Source: an uncultured Desulfovibrio sp. (GTDB lineage Bacteria > Desulfobacterota > Desulfovibrionia > Desulfovibrionales > Desulfovibrionaceae). From it: 39,915 bases of DNA. Below, piece after piece: positions 32,817 to 39,915 of the stretch. Position numbers and translations under genes: made by a program. Each line of letters starts with the position of its first letter. Positions within the stretch are counted from its first letter, which is position 1. The stretch covers positions 1-39,915 of the forward strand of contig NZ_CABSIF010000021.1 of NCBI RefSeq assembly GCF_902477725.1, given 5' to 3'. The notes beneath the pieces were generated by a model. It was not told where the DNA came from. It made no database searches and saw only the letters and a program-made list of their open reading frames with translations.

Positions 32817-33704
32817 ATGAACAATCCCGCGCTGATCTGTCAGGCCTATGCCTTTGCCACCGTTGTGCTGTGGTCAACCGCCTATGTGTACACCAAGGTT
32901 GCGCTGGCATTTTTTACGCCAGGCCCGCTGGGCCTTGTGCGGTGCGCTGTGGCGTCGCTGGCCTTTGTTGGCGTTCTGCTGGCAAGGGGCAGAGGGCGCG
33001 GGGGATTTTTTGTTCCTTCTGTCCGGCATCTGCCCCTGTTTGCGGCGTCAGGGCTGAGCGGTTTCACGCTGTATCTGCTGGCCTTCAATGAGGGTTCCAT
33101 CACCCTCAATCCCACCACCAACTGCATTGTCATTTCCACAGCACCCATTCTGACGGCGGCGCTGGCGCGTCTGTTTTTCAGCGAGCGTTTGCCCGTGCTG
33201 CGCTGGCTTGCGCTTGCGCTGGCATTTGGCGGCGTAGTGGTGATGAACGGCGGCGGGCGCGGATTTATGCTGGCTCCCGGCATGGGCTGGGTGCTGGTGG
33301 CCGCAGTGCTCATAAGCCTGTACAATATTACGCAGCGCACATTGTCGCGGCACTACGGATCCATGGAAATCGCGGCCTGGAGTTTTTTTGCGGGTACGCT
33401 CTTTTTGCTGTACTGCCTGCCGCAAACCGTGGCCCAGGTACAGGCTGCGCCCGCCAGCGCGCTCTGGCTTGCGCTTTTTCTGGGGATTTTCCCCAGCGCG
33501 GCTGCCTATCTGCTCTGGACAAAAGCTCTTGCCCTTGCCCCGCGCACAAGCCTTGTGACCAACTACATGTTCCTGACGCCCTTTTTGTCCATGCTGCTTG
33601 ATTTCGTGGTGACGGGCGGCCTGCCGGAGGCCTCCACCTTTGCGGGGGGAGCGATTATCATGGGGGCTTTGGTGCTGTTCAGCCTTGCGGGCAGGAGGGG
33701 CTAA
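32817..33704 (+). CDS. EamA/DMT-superfamily transporter
   Basis: This 295-aa inner-membrane protein has about ten hydrophobic helices arranged as two EamA repeats (about 5-140 and 150-292), like RhaT/YdcZ/RarD relatives. The first repeat begins AYAFATVVLWSTAYVYTKVAL. The second repeat begins GMGWVLVAAVLISLYNITQRTLSR and carries the family's AAYLLWTKALALAPRTSLVTNYMFLTPF region. Such proteins mostly export or import amino acids and other metabolites; the substrate is unknown. The start has no strong Shine-Dalgarno. An upstream ATG at 32807 is in another frame. It is followed by a shared terminator facing the next minus-strand gene. Confidence 0.87.
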   Translation: MNNPALICQAYAFATVVLWSTAYVYTKVALAFFTPGPLGLVRCAVASLAFVGVLLARGRGRGGFFVPSVRHLPLFAASGLSGFTLYLLAFNEGSITLNPTTNCIVISTAPILTAALARLFFSERLPVLRWLALALAFGGVVVMNGGGRGFMLAPGMGWVLVAAVLISLYNITQRTLSRHYGSMEIAAWSFFAGTLFLLYCLPQTVAQVQAAPASALWLALFLGIFPSAAAYLLWTKALALAPRTSLVTNYMFLTPFLSMLLDFVVTGGLPEASTFAGGAIIMGALVLFSLAGRRG

Positions 33705-33786
33705 TTGCGTTTTTGCCTTCTGGCAACGTGAGAGAATAAAATAGCCATGTAGCTGTTGCCGCCACGCTGACTTTTTACACAAAATC

Positions 33787-33830
33787 AAGGCCCGTTTCCG
33801 CTGGATATCTTCCGGCAGAAACGGGCCTTT
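33787..33830. terminator. Terminator between EamA gene and small exported-protein gene
   Basis: A perfect 12-bp stem AAGGCCCGTTTC/GAAACGGGCCTT, extended by an imperfect inner stem, is followed on the plus strand by TTTCCCTT and on the minus strand by GATTTTGTG. It sits between convergent stops and probably serves both. Its arms match those of the terminator at 25922-25979. Confidence 0.7.
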
Positions 33831-33869
33831 CCCTTGCGGGAACCCAACCCTGATTTTTATGTTGAGCCG

Positions 33870-34481
33870 CTAATCAGCCTGCGGCTGCACCAGCTTTTCA
33901 AAACTTTTGCCATTCCACTGAAAGCTCACGTCATTGTCTACCGGAACATGGGCCATGCCCGTACTGGTCCAGAACATGGGCTGCGCCTTGAGACCGCCGA
34001 GGCCAAGGCAGATCATGACCGTAGCCTGAACATCGGGCGGCATTTTGCGCCCCGGGGCAAAAAAGGCGCTTATGTCCGGCTCTTGCGGGGTGTCCACTGG
34101 CACGGCGCGCCCAGAGGTGTCAACCCGCCACAACTCAAGGGTGCATACTGCGCCGCCCAAGGTGCCGAATGCGGCGAGCACGGAGCCGTCCGTAGCGTTG
34201 CGGAACAGGCGCAGGGCAACGGCTGTATCTCTGAACGGCATGGAGGCGAACACCAGAACGTCCTCCGTTTCTCCGGCGATCTCCCAAAATTCCGAATGCC
34301 CGGCAGAAAGCAGTTTCTGCTTTTCCTGTGGGCTCAGACCTTCAGGAGTGTTTTCAAAAATACTTTCGGGCAGCAGTGCAAAGATACTGCGGGCAGTGAC
34401 TTCGCTTTCGGCGGCCTGCACAGAATCCGACAGTGCGGCAAGCAACAGAACAATCAGTAAACAGTGTATATGACGCGGCAT
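33870..34481 (-). CDS. Exported protein of unknown function
   Basis: I do not recognise a family. The 203-aa product starts with a clear Sec signal peptide (about 1-23, HCLLIVLLLAALSDSVQAAE). The mature part has a Glu-rich helical start (SIFENTPEGLSPQEKQKLL). Mixed beta strands follow, including AVALRLFRNATDGSVLAAFGTLGGAVC and CTLELWRVD, and it ends FQWNGKSFEKLVQPQAD. It has no membrane anchor beyond the signal and no enzymatic motif that I can see. GGAGGA precedes the ATG closely. It diverges from uvrA with 211 nt between starts. It is probably periplasmic. Confidence 0.7.
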   Translation of the reverse strand: MPRHIHCLLIVLLLAALSDSVQAAESEVTARSIFALLPESIFENTPEGLSPQEKQKLLSAGHSEFWEIAGETEDVLVFASMPFRDTAVALRLFRNATDGSVLAAFGTLGGAVCTLELWRVDTSGRAVPVDTPQEPDISAFFAPGRKMPPDVQATVMICLGLGGLKAQPMFWTSTGMAHVPVDNDVSFQWNGKSFEKLVQPQAD

Positions 34482-34692
34482 ACATCCTCCCGCAGACAGA
34501 TGGTTGCAGAAACAGACGTGCTGTAAAAATTTTTATACCGCTTTCAGCAAGGCTTGTCCATGCACGCAGGCAAAGGATTGCGCGATACGGGGTGGTTGGG
34601 GGCTGAGGGGGCATTTTGCAGCGGCGGGGGCGCGCAAAAATACGCAGGCTCTGCCCTTGCCAATGCCCCTTGGGCCGCTTACATATGCTTTC

Positions 34693-37647
34693 ATGAACAC
34701 AAGCAAGCCCTGCATCCACATCGAAAAGGCCCGCCAGCACAATCTCAAAAACATCAGCCTGGACATCCCACGCGACGAGCTGGTGGTGATTTGCGGCCCG
34801 TCAGGTTCCGGCAAATCGACCCTCGCCTTCGATATCGTGTACGCCGAAGGCCAGCGCCGCTATGTGGAATCGCTGTCTGCCTACGCCCGCCAGTTCTTGC
34901 CCCAGATGGACAAGCCGGATGTGGAAAAGATCGAGGGGCTTTCGCCCGCCATATCCCTTGAACAGCAGAGCGTTTCGCGCAACCCGCGTTCAACCGTGGG
35001 AACGGTCACGGAAATTTACGACTTTTTGCGCGTATTTTTTGCCCGGCTTGGGCGCATGTATTGCCCCCAGTGCGGGCGGCCCATCGAGGCCCGCGCCGCT
35101 GATGAAATCATTGGCGATATCATGGCCCTGCCGCAGGGCACCAAGTTTATGGTCATGGCTCCGCTGGTGGAACTTCAGAAGGGTACACATCAGGACAAGT
35201 TCAAAAAGCTCAAGGCCGAAGGCTTTGCCCGCGTGCGCGTCAACGGCGAGTTTTATACGCTGGACGATGTGCCCACGCTGGACAAGAACAAGAAGCACTC
35301 CATTGATCTGGTGGTTGACCGCCTGGTGAACAAGGAGGGCATTCGGGGGCGTCTGGCGGATTCGGTTGAACTGGCCCTGCGCTACGGCGAGGGCCGACTT
35401 GTGCTGCACGAGCCGGACAAGGCCGCCGCGGGGCAGGAGGCAGACACCGTGCATTCCACAACCTCGGTATGTGCACACTGCCGTATTTCGCTGCCCGCGC
35501 CCAGCCCGCAGCTGTTTTCGTTTAACGGGCCGCAGGGCGCCTGCCCGCGCTGCGTGGGCCTTGGCGGCGTGGATTATTTTGAGCCGCGCCTTATTGCGCC
35601 CAACATGGGCCTTTCGCTGAACACGGGCGCACTGTTGCCCTGGGCCACGGACAAAATGTTCAGCCGCTATGAGGACTCCCTCAAGGCTCTGGGCAAGCGC
35701 TTCAAATTTCAGCTTTCCACACCGCTGGAGCAGTTTAGCGAAGATGCGCTTTCCGCTCTTTTTTACGGCGAGGATGAACAGGGCCGCCCCGCGCGCGCCT
35801 CGCTGGGGCTGCGCCGCAACTGGATGGGCGGCAGCGTTGCCCTTGGCGCGGGCGGCGATTATCAGAGCGAGCATTTTTCTGACGCACTGCGCACGCAGGG
35901 GCAGGTGGGCGTGAGCGAAAAACGCTGGCCCGGCGTTATTCCTCTGCTTGAAAGCGGCATGCAGTACGGCGATGCCTGGCGCGAGGCCCTGTCTCGTTAT
36001 CGGCAGACCATGGACTGCCCGGACTGCCACGGAGCGCGCCTGAACACCAACGCGCTCTCCGTGCGGGTGGACGATCTGAATATCGCGCAGTTCTGTAACC
36101 TTTCGGTTGAGCGCGCGCTGAAATGGCTGGAAAAACGCGAATTTACGGGGCGGCATGTTGTCATTGCCGAACCGCTCATGAAGGAACTGACCCACCGCCT
36201 GTCGTTCATGCGCAGCGTGGGGCTTGAGTACCTTTCGCTGGGGCGCTCCATGTCCACGCTTTCGGGCGGCGAGGCCCAGCGCATCCGTCTGGCATCGCAG
36301 CTCGGTTCGGGCCTTGTGGGCGTTACCTACGTGCTGGACGAGCCTTCCATCGGCCTGCATCCGCGTGACAACGAGCGGTTGCTGGGAACCCTGCGTTCAC
36401 TTCAGGCGCGCGGCAATACCGTGCTTGTGGTGGAACACGACGAGGCCACCATCTGCGCGGCGGATACGGTCATTGAGCTTGGCCCCGGCTCCGGCTCGCA
36501 GGGCGGCGAGATCATGTTTCAGGGGCGGGTGGACGACCTGCTTGGCAATGCGGATACCCTCACGGCCCGTTACCTGCGTGGCGACGACGTGATCGCCCTG
36601 CCGGACGAGCGGCGCGAAGGGCAGGGGGCGCTGGTCATGCACGGCATCACCACCAACAACCTGCGCAATATTGATTGCCGCATCCCTCTGGGCGTGCTCA
36701 CCTGCGTGACCGGGGTTTCCGGCTCCGGCAAGAGTTCGCTGGTGGTGGATACGCTCTACAAGCATGTGGCCCTCAACCTTGGCCTGCGCGTGGATCAGCC
36801 CGGCACCATCGGCGGGCTGGAATACGAGAAAGGCTCCGCGCCTGTGGAGCGCATTGTGGCCATTGACCAGACGCCCATTGGCCGCACGCCGCGTTCCAAC
36901 CCCGCAACCTACACCAAGATTTTTGACGAGATTCGCAATATTTTTGCCATGACTCAGGACGCCCGCAAACGCGGCTACAAGCCGGGGCGTTTCAGCTTTA
37001 ACGTGCGCGGGGGCCGTTGCGAGGTCTGCGGCGGCGACGGGCAGATTCGTGTTGAAATGCACTTCTTGCCCGATGTGTATGTGACCTGCGACGTGTGCAA
37101 GGGCAAACGCTATAACCACGAAACCCTTGAAGTGCGCTACAAGGGGCTGAACATCGCCGAGGTGCTCGACCTTACCGTGCATCAGGCCCGCCAGCTTTTT
37201 GAAAACTATCCCTCGCTGGAGCGCCGCCTTGCCGTGCTGGAAGAGGTGGGGCTGGAATACCTGCGGCTGGGGCAGCCCGCCACAACGCTCTCGGGCGGCG
37301 AAGCCCAGCGCATCAAGATTTCGCGCGAGCTTGGCAAGCGATCCCTGCCGGGAACCATGTACATTCTTGACGAGCCGACCACGGGCCTGCACATGCACGA
37401 GGTGGGCAAGCTCATCAAGGTGCTGCATGCGCTGGTGGACAGGGGAGCCAGCGTGGTGGTTATCGAGCACAATACAGACATGATTCTGGCATCCGACCAT
37501 GTGCTGGATATGGGCCCCGGCGGCGGCGAAAACGGCGGACAGATAGTTTCTGCCGGAACGCCCGAGGCCATCGTTGCCGACCCAAATTCCGTCACCGGGC
37601 GTTTCCTCATGCAGGAGCGGCTGGACAGGCTCAAGCGGCGTAAATAG
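34693..37647 (+). CDS. uvrA: UvrABC excinuclease subunit A
   Basis: UvrA is the DNA-damage sensor of nucleotide excision repair, an ABC-type ATPase acting with UvrB and UvrC. The 984-aa protein (usual about 940-980) has two ATPase modules. N-terminal Walker A is GPSGSGKST with ABC signature STLSGGEAQRIRL and Walker B VLDEPSIGLHP. C-terminal Walker A is GVSGSGKSS with TTLSGGEAQRIKI and YILDEPTTGLH. Zinc finger 1 (CAHC ... CPRC) and zinc finger 2 (CEVCGGDGQI ... CDVC) are intact. ATG 34693 begins with the conserved MNTSKPCIHIEKARQHNLKN. The upstream open frame to 34504 is leader. No clear Shine-Dalgarno or LexA box was recognised; a TAAAAATTTTTA palindrome lies at 34524-34535. Confidence 0.97.
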   Translation: MNTSKPCIHIEKARQHNLKNISLDIPRDELVVICGPSGSGKSTLAFDIVYAEGQRRYVESLSAYARQFLPQMDKPDVEKIEGLSPAISLEQQSVSRNPRSTVGTVTEIYDFLRVFFARLGRMYCPQCGRPIEARAADEIIGDIMALPQGTKFMVMAPLVELQKGTHQDKFKKLKAEGFARVRVNGEFYTLDDVPTLDKNKKHSIDLVVDRLVNKEGIRGRLADSVELALRYGEGRLVLHEPDKAAAGQEADTVHSTTSVCAHCRISLPAPSPQLFSFNGPQGACPRCVGLGGVDYFEPRLIAPNMGLSLNTGALLPWATDKMFSRYEDSLKALGKRFKFQLSTPLEQFSEDALSALFYGEDEQGRPARASLGLRRNWMGGSVALGAGGDYQSEHFSDALRTQGQVGVSEKRWPGVIPLLESGMQYGDAWREALSRYRQTMDCPDCHGARLNTNALSVRVDDLNIAQFCNLSVERALKWLEKREFTGRHVVIAEPLMKELTHRLSFMRSVGLEYLSLGRSMSTLSGGEAQRIRLASQLGSGLVGVTYVLDEPSIGLHPRDNERLLGTLRSLQARGNTVLVVEHDEATICAADTVIELGPGSGSQGGEIMFQGRVDDLLGNADTLTARYLRGDDVIALPDERREGQGALVMHGITTNNLRNIDCRIPLGVLTCVTGVSGSGKSSLVVDTLYKHVALNLGLRVDQPGTIGGLEYEKGSAPVERIVAIDQTPIGRTPRSNPATYTKIFDEIRNIFAMTQDARKRGYKPGRFSFNVRGGRCEVCGGDGQIRVEMHFLPDVYVTCDVCKGKRYNHETLEVRYKGLNIAEVLDLTVHQARQLFENYPSLERRLAVLEEVGLEYLRLGQPATTLSGGEAQRIKISRELGKRSLPGTMYILDEPTTGLHMHEVGKLIKVLHALVDRGASVVVIEHNTDMILASDHVLDMGPGGGENGGQIVSAGTPEAIVADPNSVTGRFLMQERLDRLKRRK

Positions 37648-37663
37648 GCAGAATTGTCTTGCG

Positions 37664-37707
37664 ATATATGCAAAAAACCCGGAGAAATCCGGGTTTTTTG
37701 CATATAT
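37664..37707 (+). terminator. uvrA terminator, 20-bp stem
   Basis: A perfect 20-bp inverted repeat closed by a GAAA tetraloop. The core CCCGGA/TCCGGG is followed by six T residues inside the longer stem. Confidence 0.9.
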
Positions 37708-37751
37708 TGTCAGCGGGTGCGGGGAGCAGGCAAACGGGATGCTTGGCATGT

Positions 37752-37782
37752 AAAAGCCCCGGCACAGGGTACAGGCCGGGGC
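37752..37782 (-). terminator. Terminator of the FeoB-associated gene
   Basis: On the minus strand an 8-bp G+C stem GCCCCGGC/GCCGGGGC with an 11-nt loop is followed by TTTTAC. It lies about 80 nt after the gene's stop. A second overlapping GCCGGGGCT arm at 37781-37789 allows an alternative fold. Confidence 0.5.
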
Positions 37783-37864
37783 CGGGGCTGAGCCGGTTCG
37801 CACTCTGCCAACATGACGAACCGGAGGAGGGGGCGTGCGGGGTCGGAAGCCTTGGCTTTGCTCT

Positions 37865-38077
37865 CTACTTTTTGGGGTCAAATTTCAGTCGTTTGCTTTC
37901 AAGGCGCTGGGCTTCGGCCTCGTTGGGAGTGCAGCCGCAGGAGCTTTTTTTGTCATCTCCGCAGCCTCCATCGCAACAGCCGCATTTGCCCTTGCTGACC
38001 GCCGTATAAACCCTGCGACCAAAGTAATATGCAGCCGCAATTATGCACAATATGACGATAATCAGTTGAATATCCAT
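37865..38077 (-). CDS. FeoB-associated Cys-rich membrane protein
   Basis: This small 70-aa protein has one N-terminal membrane helix (about 3-20, IQLIIVILCIIAAAYYFG). A Cys-rich cytoplasmic patch (KCGCCDGGCG, then SCGC) and a Lys/Glu-rich tail follow. This matches the FeoB-associated Cys-rich protein family (PF12669-like), found with ferrous iron transporters; its exact role in iron handling is unclear. GAGGTG 5 nt upstream fixes ATG 38077. No feoA or feoB is in the window, so here it is unlinked from them. It lies directly downstream of fur on the same strand. A Fur-like inverted repeat in the gap suggests iron regulation. Confidence 0.8.
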   Translation of the reverse strand: MDIQLIIVILCIIAAAYYFGRRVYTAVSKGKCGCCDGGCGDDKKSSCGCTPNEAEAQRLESKRLKFDPKK

Positions 38078-38147
38078 GTCTTCACCTCTTGTTTCCCCCA
38101 GAGTGCCTTGCGGCATAGGGAGGATGTGCACGTAGTCTGCCCTTGTA

Positions 38148-38171
38148 GAAAATGAATGTCAACTTCATTTG
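38148..38171 (-). promoter_or_regulatory. Fur-like site upstream of the FeoB-associated gene
   Basis: AAATGAA (38150-38156) and TTCATTT (38164-38170) are exact reverse complements around a 7-nt centre, about 70 nt before the start codon. The half-sites are the same as those in the flavodoxin operator, but the spacing is wider. Confidence 0.45.
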
Positions 38172-38229
38172 AAAGGGCCATAAAAAAAATTTGTCTGTGC
38201 GGAAAGCTTACCCCCATTCACAAAGGAAT

Positions 38230-38255
38230 AAAAAAGGGCTGCCCAAGGGCAGCCC
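38230..38255 (-). terminator. fur terminator
   Basis: On the minus strand an 8-bp stem GGGCTGCC/GGCAGCCC with a 4-nt loop is followed by six T residues, about 30 nt after the fur stop. Confidence 0.85.
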
Positions 38256-38286
38256 GAAAAAATCGCTAAAGTTCAACCCGTGGGCC

Positions 38287-38748
38287 TTAGTCGTCCTTGG
38301 CGGCTTTGTCGCGGCAATCCTTGCAGATGCCGTACAGGTTGTGCACATGGCCGCGTAGCTTGAAGCCGTATTTTTCGGCCATTTCGCGCTGGAGTTTTTC
38401 AATGCGCGGATCGCAAATTTCCACAATCTTGCCGCAGTCAAGGCAGACAAGGTGGTCGTGATGGCTGTCCGGCTTGGCAATTTCGTAGCGGGTGATGCCG
38501 TCGCTGAAGTGGATTTCCATGGCAAGGCCCGCATCGCAAAGCAGCTTGAGCGTGCGGTATACGGTGGTCTGACCGATGCCGGAATCGCGTTTGATCACGT
38601 GCTGATAAAATTCTTCAAGCGAGTGGTGCCCGGGCAATTCAAAAAAAGCTTCGGCTATGATACGGCGCTGGGATGTGGTGTTCAGGCCTTTGCGGCTCAT
38701 GAAATCCAGAAATTCCGAAAGACCGGCATTATTTTGTTGTGTTGTCAT
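38287..38748 (-). CDS. fur: Ferric uptake regulator Fur
   Basis: Fur is an Fe2+-dependent DNA-binding repressor. The 153-aa protein has a winged-helix N-terminal domain (about 10-90, with recognition helix around GQTTVYRTLKLL) and a dimerisation/metal domain. That domain carries H96-H-D-H99 and the structural zinc pairs C102/C105 and C142/C145. The HHDHLVCLDCGKIVE run and the following IEKLQREMAEKYGF match Fur rather than PerR or Zur. The start is ATG 38748 (MTTQQNN), with a G-rich GGGGGTGGG upstream; a GTG at 38760 is in frame but too close to that site. Likely targets in the window are the flavodoxin and FeoB-associated genes; that is inference from operator-like repeats. Confidence 0.93.
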   Translation of the reverse strand: MTTQQNNAGLSEFLDFMSRKGLNTTSQRRIIAEAFFELPGHHSLEEFYQHVIKRDSGIGQTTVYRTLKLLCDAGLAMEIHFSDGITRYEIAKPDSHHDHLVCLDCGKIVEICDPRIEKLQREMAEKYGFKLRGHVHNLYGICKDCRDKAAKDD

Positions 38749-38827
38749 ATATATGCCCACCCCCGAATAACAAGTGTGCGTTTGTTAAAACTGTCGATGC
38801 GGCCAAGGCTTGCAGTCGCCAGCATGT

Positions 38828-38856
38828 AGGGTACCTTTTGGCCTAAAAAATGGCAA
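38828..38856 (-). promoter_or_regulatory. Candidate fur promoter
   Basis: On the minus strand TTGCCA (38856-38851) and TACCCT (38833-38828) are 17 nt apart, giving a leader of about 75 nt before the fur start. Confidence 0.35.
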
Positions 38857-38981
38857 AAAGCAATGCAGCGGCTAAAAGGCGGTAGCGCACTGTTTTACTG
38901 CCCTGCAAGCTATGGTAGGGTTGTGGCGCGTGGAGAGCAAGGGCGTGTGCGAAAAAAAAGAGATTTTTCAGCCGTAATTTC

Positions 38982-39010
38982 TTGACAGAGTAAATAGGAT
39001 TGAATACTGT
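38982..39010 (+). promoter_or_regulatory. Candidate peroxiredoxin promoter
   Basis: Consensus TTGACA (38982-38987) and TACTGT (39005-39010) are 17 nt apart. The -10 lies inside the inverted repeat at 39000-39016, so a bound repressor would block it. Confidence 0.5.
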
Positions 39011-39016
39011 TTTCAA
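39000..39016 (+). promoter_or_regulatory. Fur/PerR-family-like operator at the peroxiredoxin gene
   Basis: TTGAATACTGTTTTCAA is a 17-nt inverted repeat with seven of eight pairs matched around a single central base. The inner 7-1-7 layout (TGAATAC-T-GTTTTCA) is the spacing of Fur-family operators. It overlaps the predicted -10. Confidence 0.55.
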
Positions 39017-39072
39017 AACAAGGTTGCAGCAACCTCTGCCGGAGCGTCACGCTTCGCCATAAGGATACAATC

Positions 39073-39639
39073 ATGGGAAATCTCATCAATAAAGCGGTTG
39101 AACCTTTCAACGTAAAGGCTTTTCACGGTGGCGAGCTGAAAACGGTTACCGAAGCAGATATCAAGGGCCACTGGTCCGTCTTCTTTTTCTATCCTGCTGA
39201 CTTTACCTTTGTGTGCCCCACGGAGCTGGAAGACCTGGCCGACAACTACGAGCAGTTCAAAAAGCTCAATTGTGAAGTCTATTCCGTCTCCACCGACAGC
39301 GCCTTTGTGCACAAAGCCTGGGCCGATGCCTCGCCCAGCATCGCCAAGATTCGTTATCCCATGCTGGCAGACTGCGCCGGAACGCTCTCCAACGCGTTCG
39401 GCGTCATGATTGAAGGCGCAGGGCAGGCCTTGCGCGGCAGTTTTCTGGTAAATCCCGATGGCGTCATCAAGGCCTATGAAATCCACGACACGCCCATTGG
39501 CCGCAATGTTGAAGAATTGCTGCGCAAGCTGGAAGCCGCGCAGTTTGTGGCCGAACACGGCGATCAGGTTTGCCCTGCCCGCTGGAAGCCCGGCAGCGCC
39601 ACCCTTAAGCCCGGCCTTGATCTTGTAGGCAAGATCTAG
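39073..39639 (+). CDS. ahpC: AhpC-type 2-Cys peroxiredoxin
   Basis: It reduces hydrogen peroxide and organic hydroperoxides in the cytoplasm. The 188-aa length matches AhpC. The peroxidatic C48 lies in YPADFTFVCPTELEDL, the resolving C167 in DQVCPARWKPG, and the SVSTDSAFVHKAW and RGSFLVNPDGVIKAYE segments are typical. AAGGA 7 nt upstream supports ATG 39073. No ahpF follows; a terminator comes soon after, so another reductant (thioredoxin- or rubredoxin-type) is likely. It diverges from fur, and an operator-like repeat overlaps its promoter. Confidence 0.95.
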   Translation: MGNLINKAVEPFNVKAFHGGELKTVTEADIKGHWSVFFFYPADFTFVCPTELEDLADNYEQFKKLNCEVYSVSTDSAFVHKAWADASPSIAKIRYPMLADCAGTLSNAFGVMIEGAGQALRGSFLVNPDGVIKAYEIHDTPIGRNVEELLRKLEAAQFVAEHGDQVCPARWKPGSATLKPGLDLVGKI

Positions 39640-39715
39640 GCAGATTTTTTCCACACGCAGACACAACGCCTTTCCCTTTCTCTTCCTCCAATGCCCTCCT
39701 CAGGCAACCCCGCTG

Positions 39716-39749
39716 AAAGAGGCCAGCACGCAAGTGTTGGCCTCTTTTG
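39716..39749 (+). terminator. Terminator of the peroxiredoxin gene
   Basis: A 14-bp stem AAAGAGGCCAGCAC/GTGTTGGCCTCTTT (one G-T pair) with a GCAA loop ends in TTTT, 76 nt after the stop. Confidence 0.85.
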
Positions 39750-39877
39750 ACGTGTGGGCTTTGCCGCGCTTCGGCTGAAGGAAGGAAAGGCTGGAGGGAG
39801 TTCGATGGGTTGGGTGAGCCTGTCGAGCGTATTTACGCAAACCCGACTTTTTTGGCCTGCCGGCGTTAAAATCCTGT

Positions 39878-39915
39878 TTTTGATGCTCACGTACTTGAGT
39901 ACGCTGCGCTCAAAA
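39878..39915. repeat. Inverted-repeat element cut by the right edge
   Basis: The outer arms TTTTGA/TCAAAA enclose a core hairpin CGTAC-TTGA-GTACG. The window ends inside or right at the element, so its full extent is unknown. The preceding 39750-39877 holds no gene that I can support. Confidence 0.45.

Noticed and set aside
34524..34535. TAAAAATTTTTA as a LexA/SOS box for uvrA
   Set aside because: It is A+T palindromic only and does not match a LexA operator that I know. It is also about 158 nt before the start.
34990..37881. Two long antisense frames (about 456 and 494 codons) opposite uvrA
   Set aside because: They are rich in His, Arg, Ala and Gly with no domain pattern, and uvrA explains the region fully.
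39636..39890. 84-codon minus-strand frame near the right edge
   Set aside because: It runs across the peroxiredoxin terminator, is basic and low in structure, and has no Shine-Dalgarno.

Overview
The window comes from the chromosome of a Desulfovibrio-type sulfate reducer (Desulfobacterota), most like D. desulfuricans. Three things point there. The flavodoxin reads like a Desulfovibrio flavodoxin. The adenylate kinase carries the Cys-X5-His-X15-Cys-X2-Cys LID metal site described for D. gigas. There are also a HydG-type [FeFe]-hydrogenase maturase, a Fur/peroxiredoxin pair, a FeoB-associated Cys-rich protein and high G+C coding DNA. No tRNA, rRNA, IS element, phage gene or CRISPR array was seen. 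Most of the window looks like ordinary core genome.

Layout. 114-1235 (-) is a branched-chain amino-acid ABC substrate-binding protein; its partners are not in the window. After a 644-nt gene-free stretch, 1880-10950 (+) is a tight four-gene alpha-glucan operon: an archaeal-type glycogen debranching enzyme, a GT-B glycosyltransferase, a GH57 amylase-like protein, and a 1418-residue fusion of a GT3 glycogen synthase with a GT35 alpha-glucan phosphorylase. It ends at a strong terminator. A lipoprotein serine hydrolase (+) and a membrane PAS-GGDEF diguanylate cyclase (-) converge next. Then come adk and a large AsmA-like protein (both -). A CgeB-like glycosyltransferase diverges from the AsmA gene.

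20725-25872 holds a small membrane/coiled-coil protein (-), a radical SAM protein with an unrecognised N-terminal half, flavodoxin (with a perfect 8-1-8 Fur-like operator), galE, and an exported MsrB-MsrA fusion. 25992-28367 (-) holds alanine dehydrogenase and an orphan BMP-family binding protein. 28770-30161 is hydG, with a perfect 16-bp palindrome upstream and a partly duplicated terminator downstream. It is followed by an NhaD-type Na+/H+ antiporter (-), a SpoU/TrmH rRNA/tRNA methyltransferase, an EamA transporter, a small exported protein (-) and uvrA.

The right end is an iron and peroxide region: FeoB-associated protein (-), fur (-) and an AhpC-type peroxiredoxin (+). Fur-family-like inverted repeats lie in front of the first and the last. 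The most distinctive feature is the synthase-phosphorylase fusion inside a glycogen operon that shows no GlgC, GlgA or GlgB.
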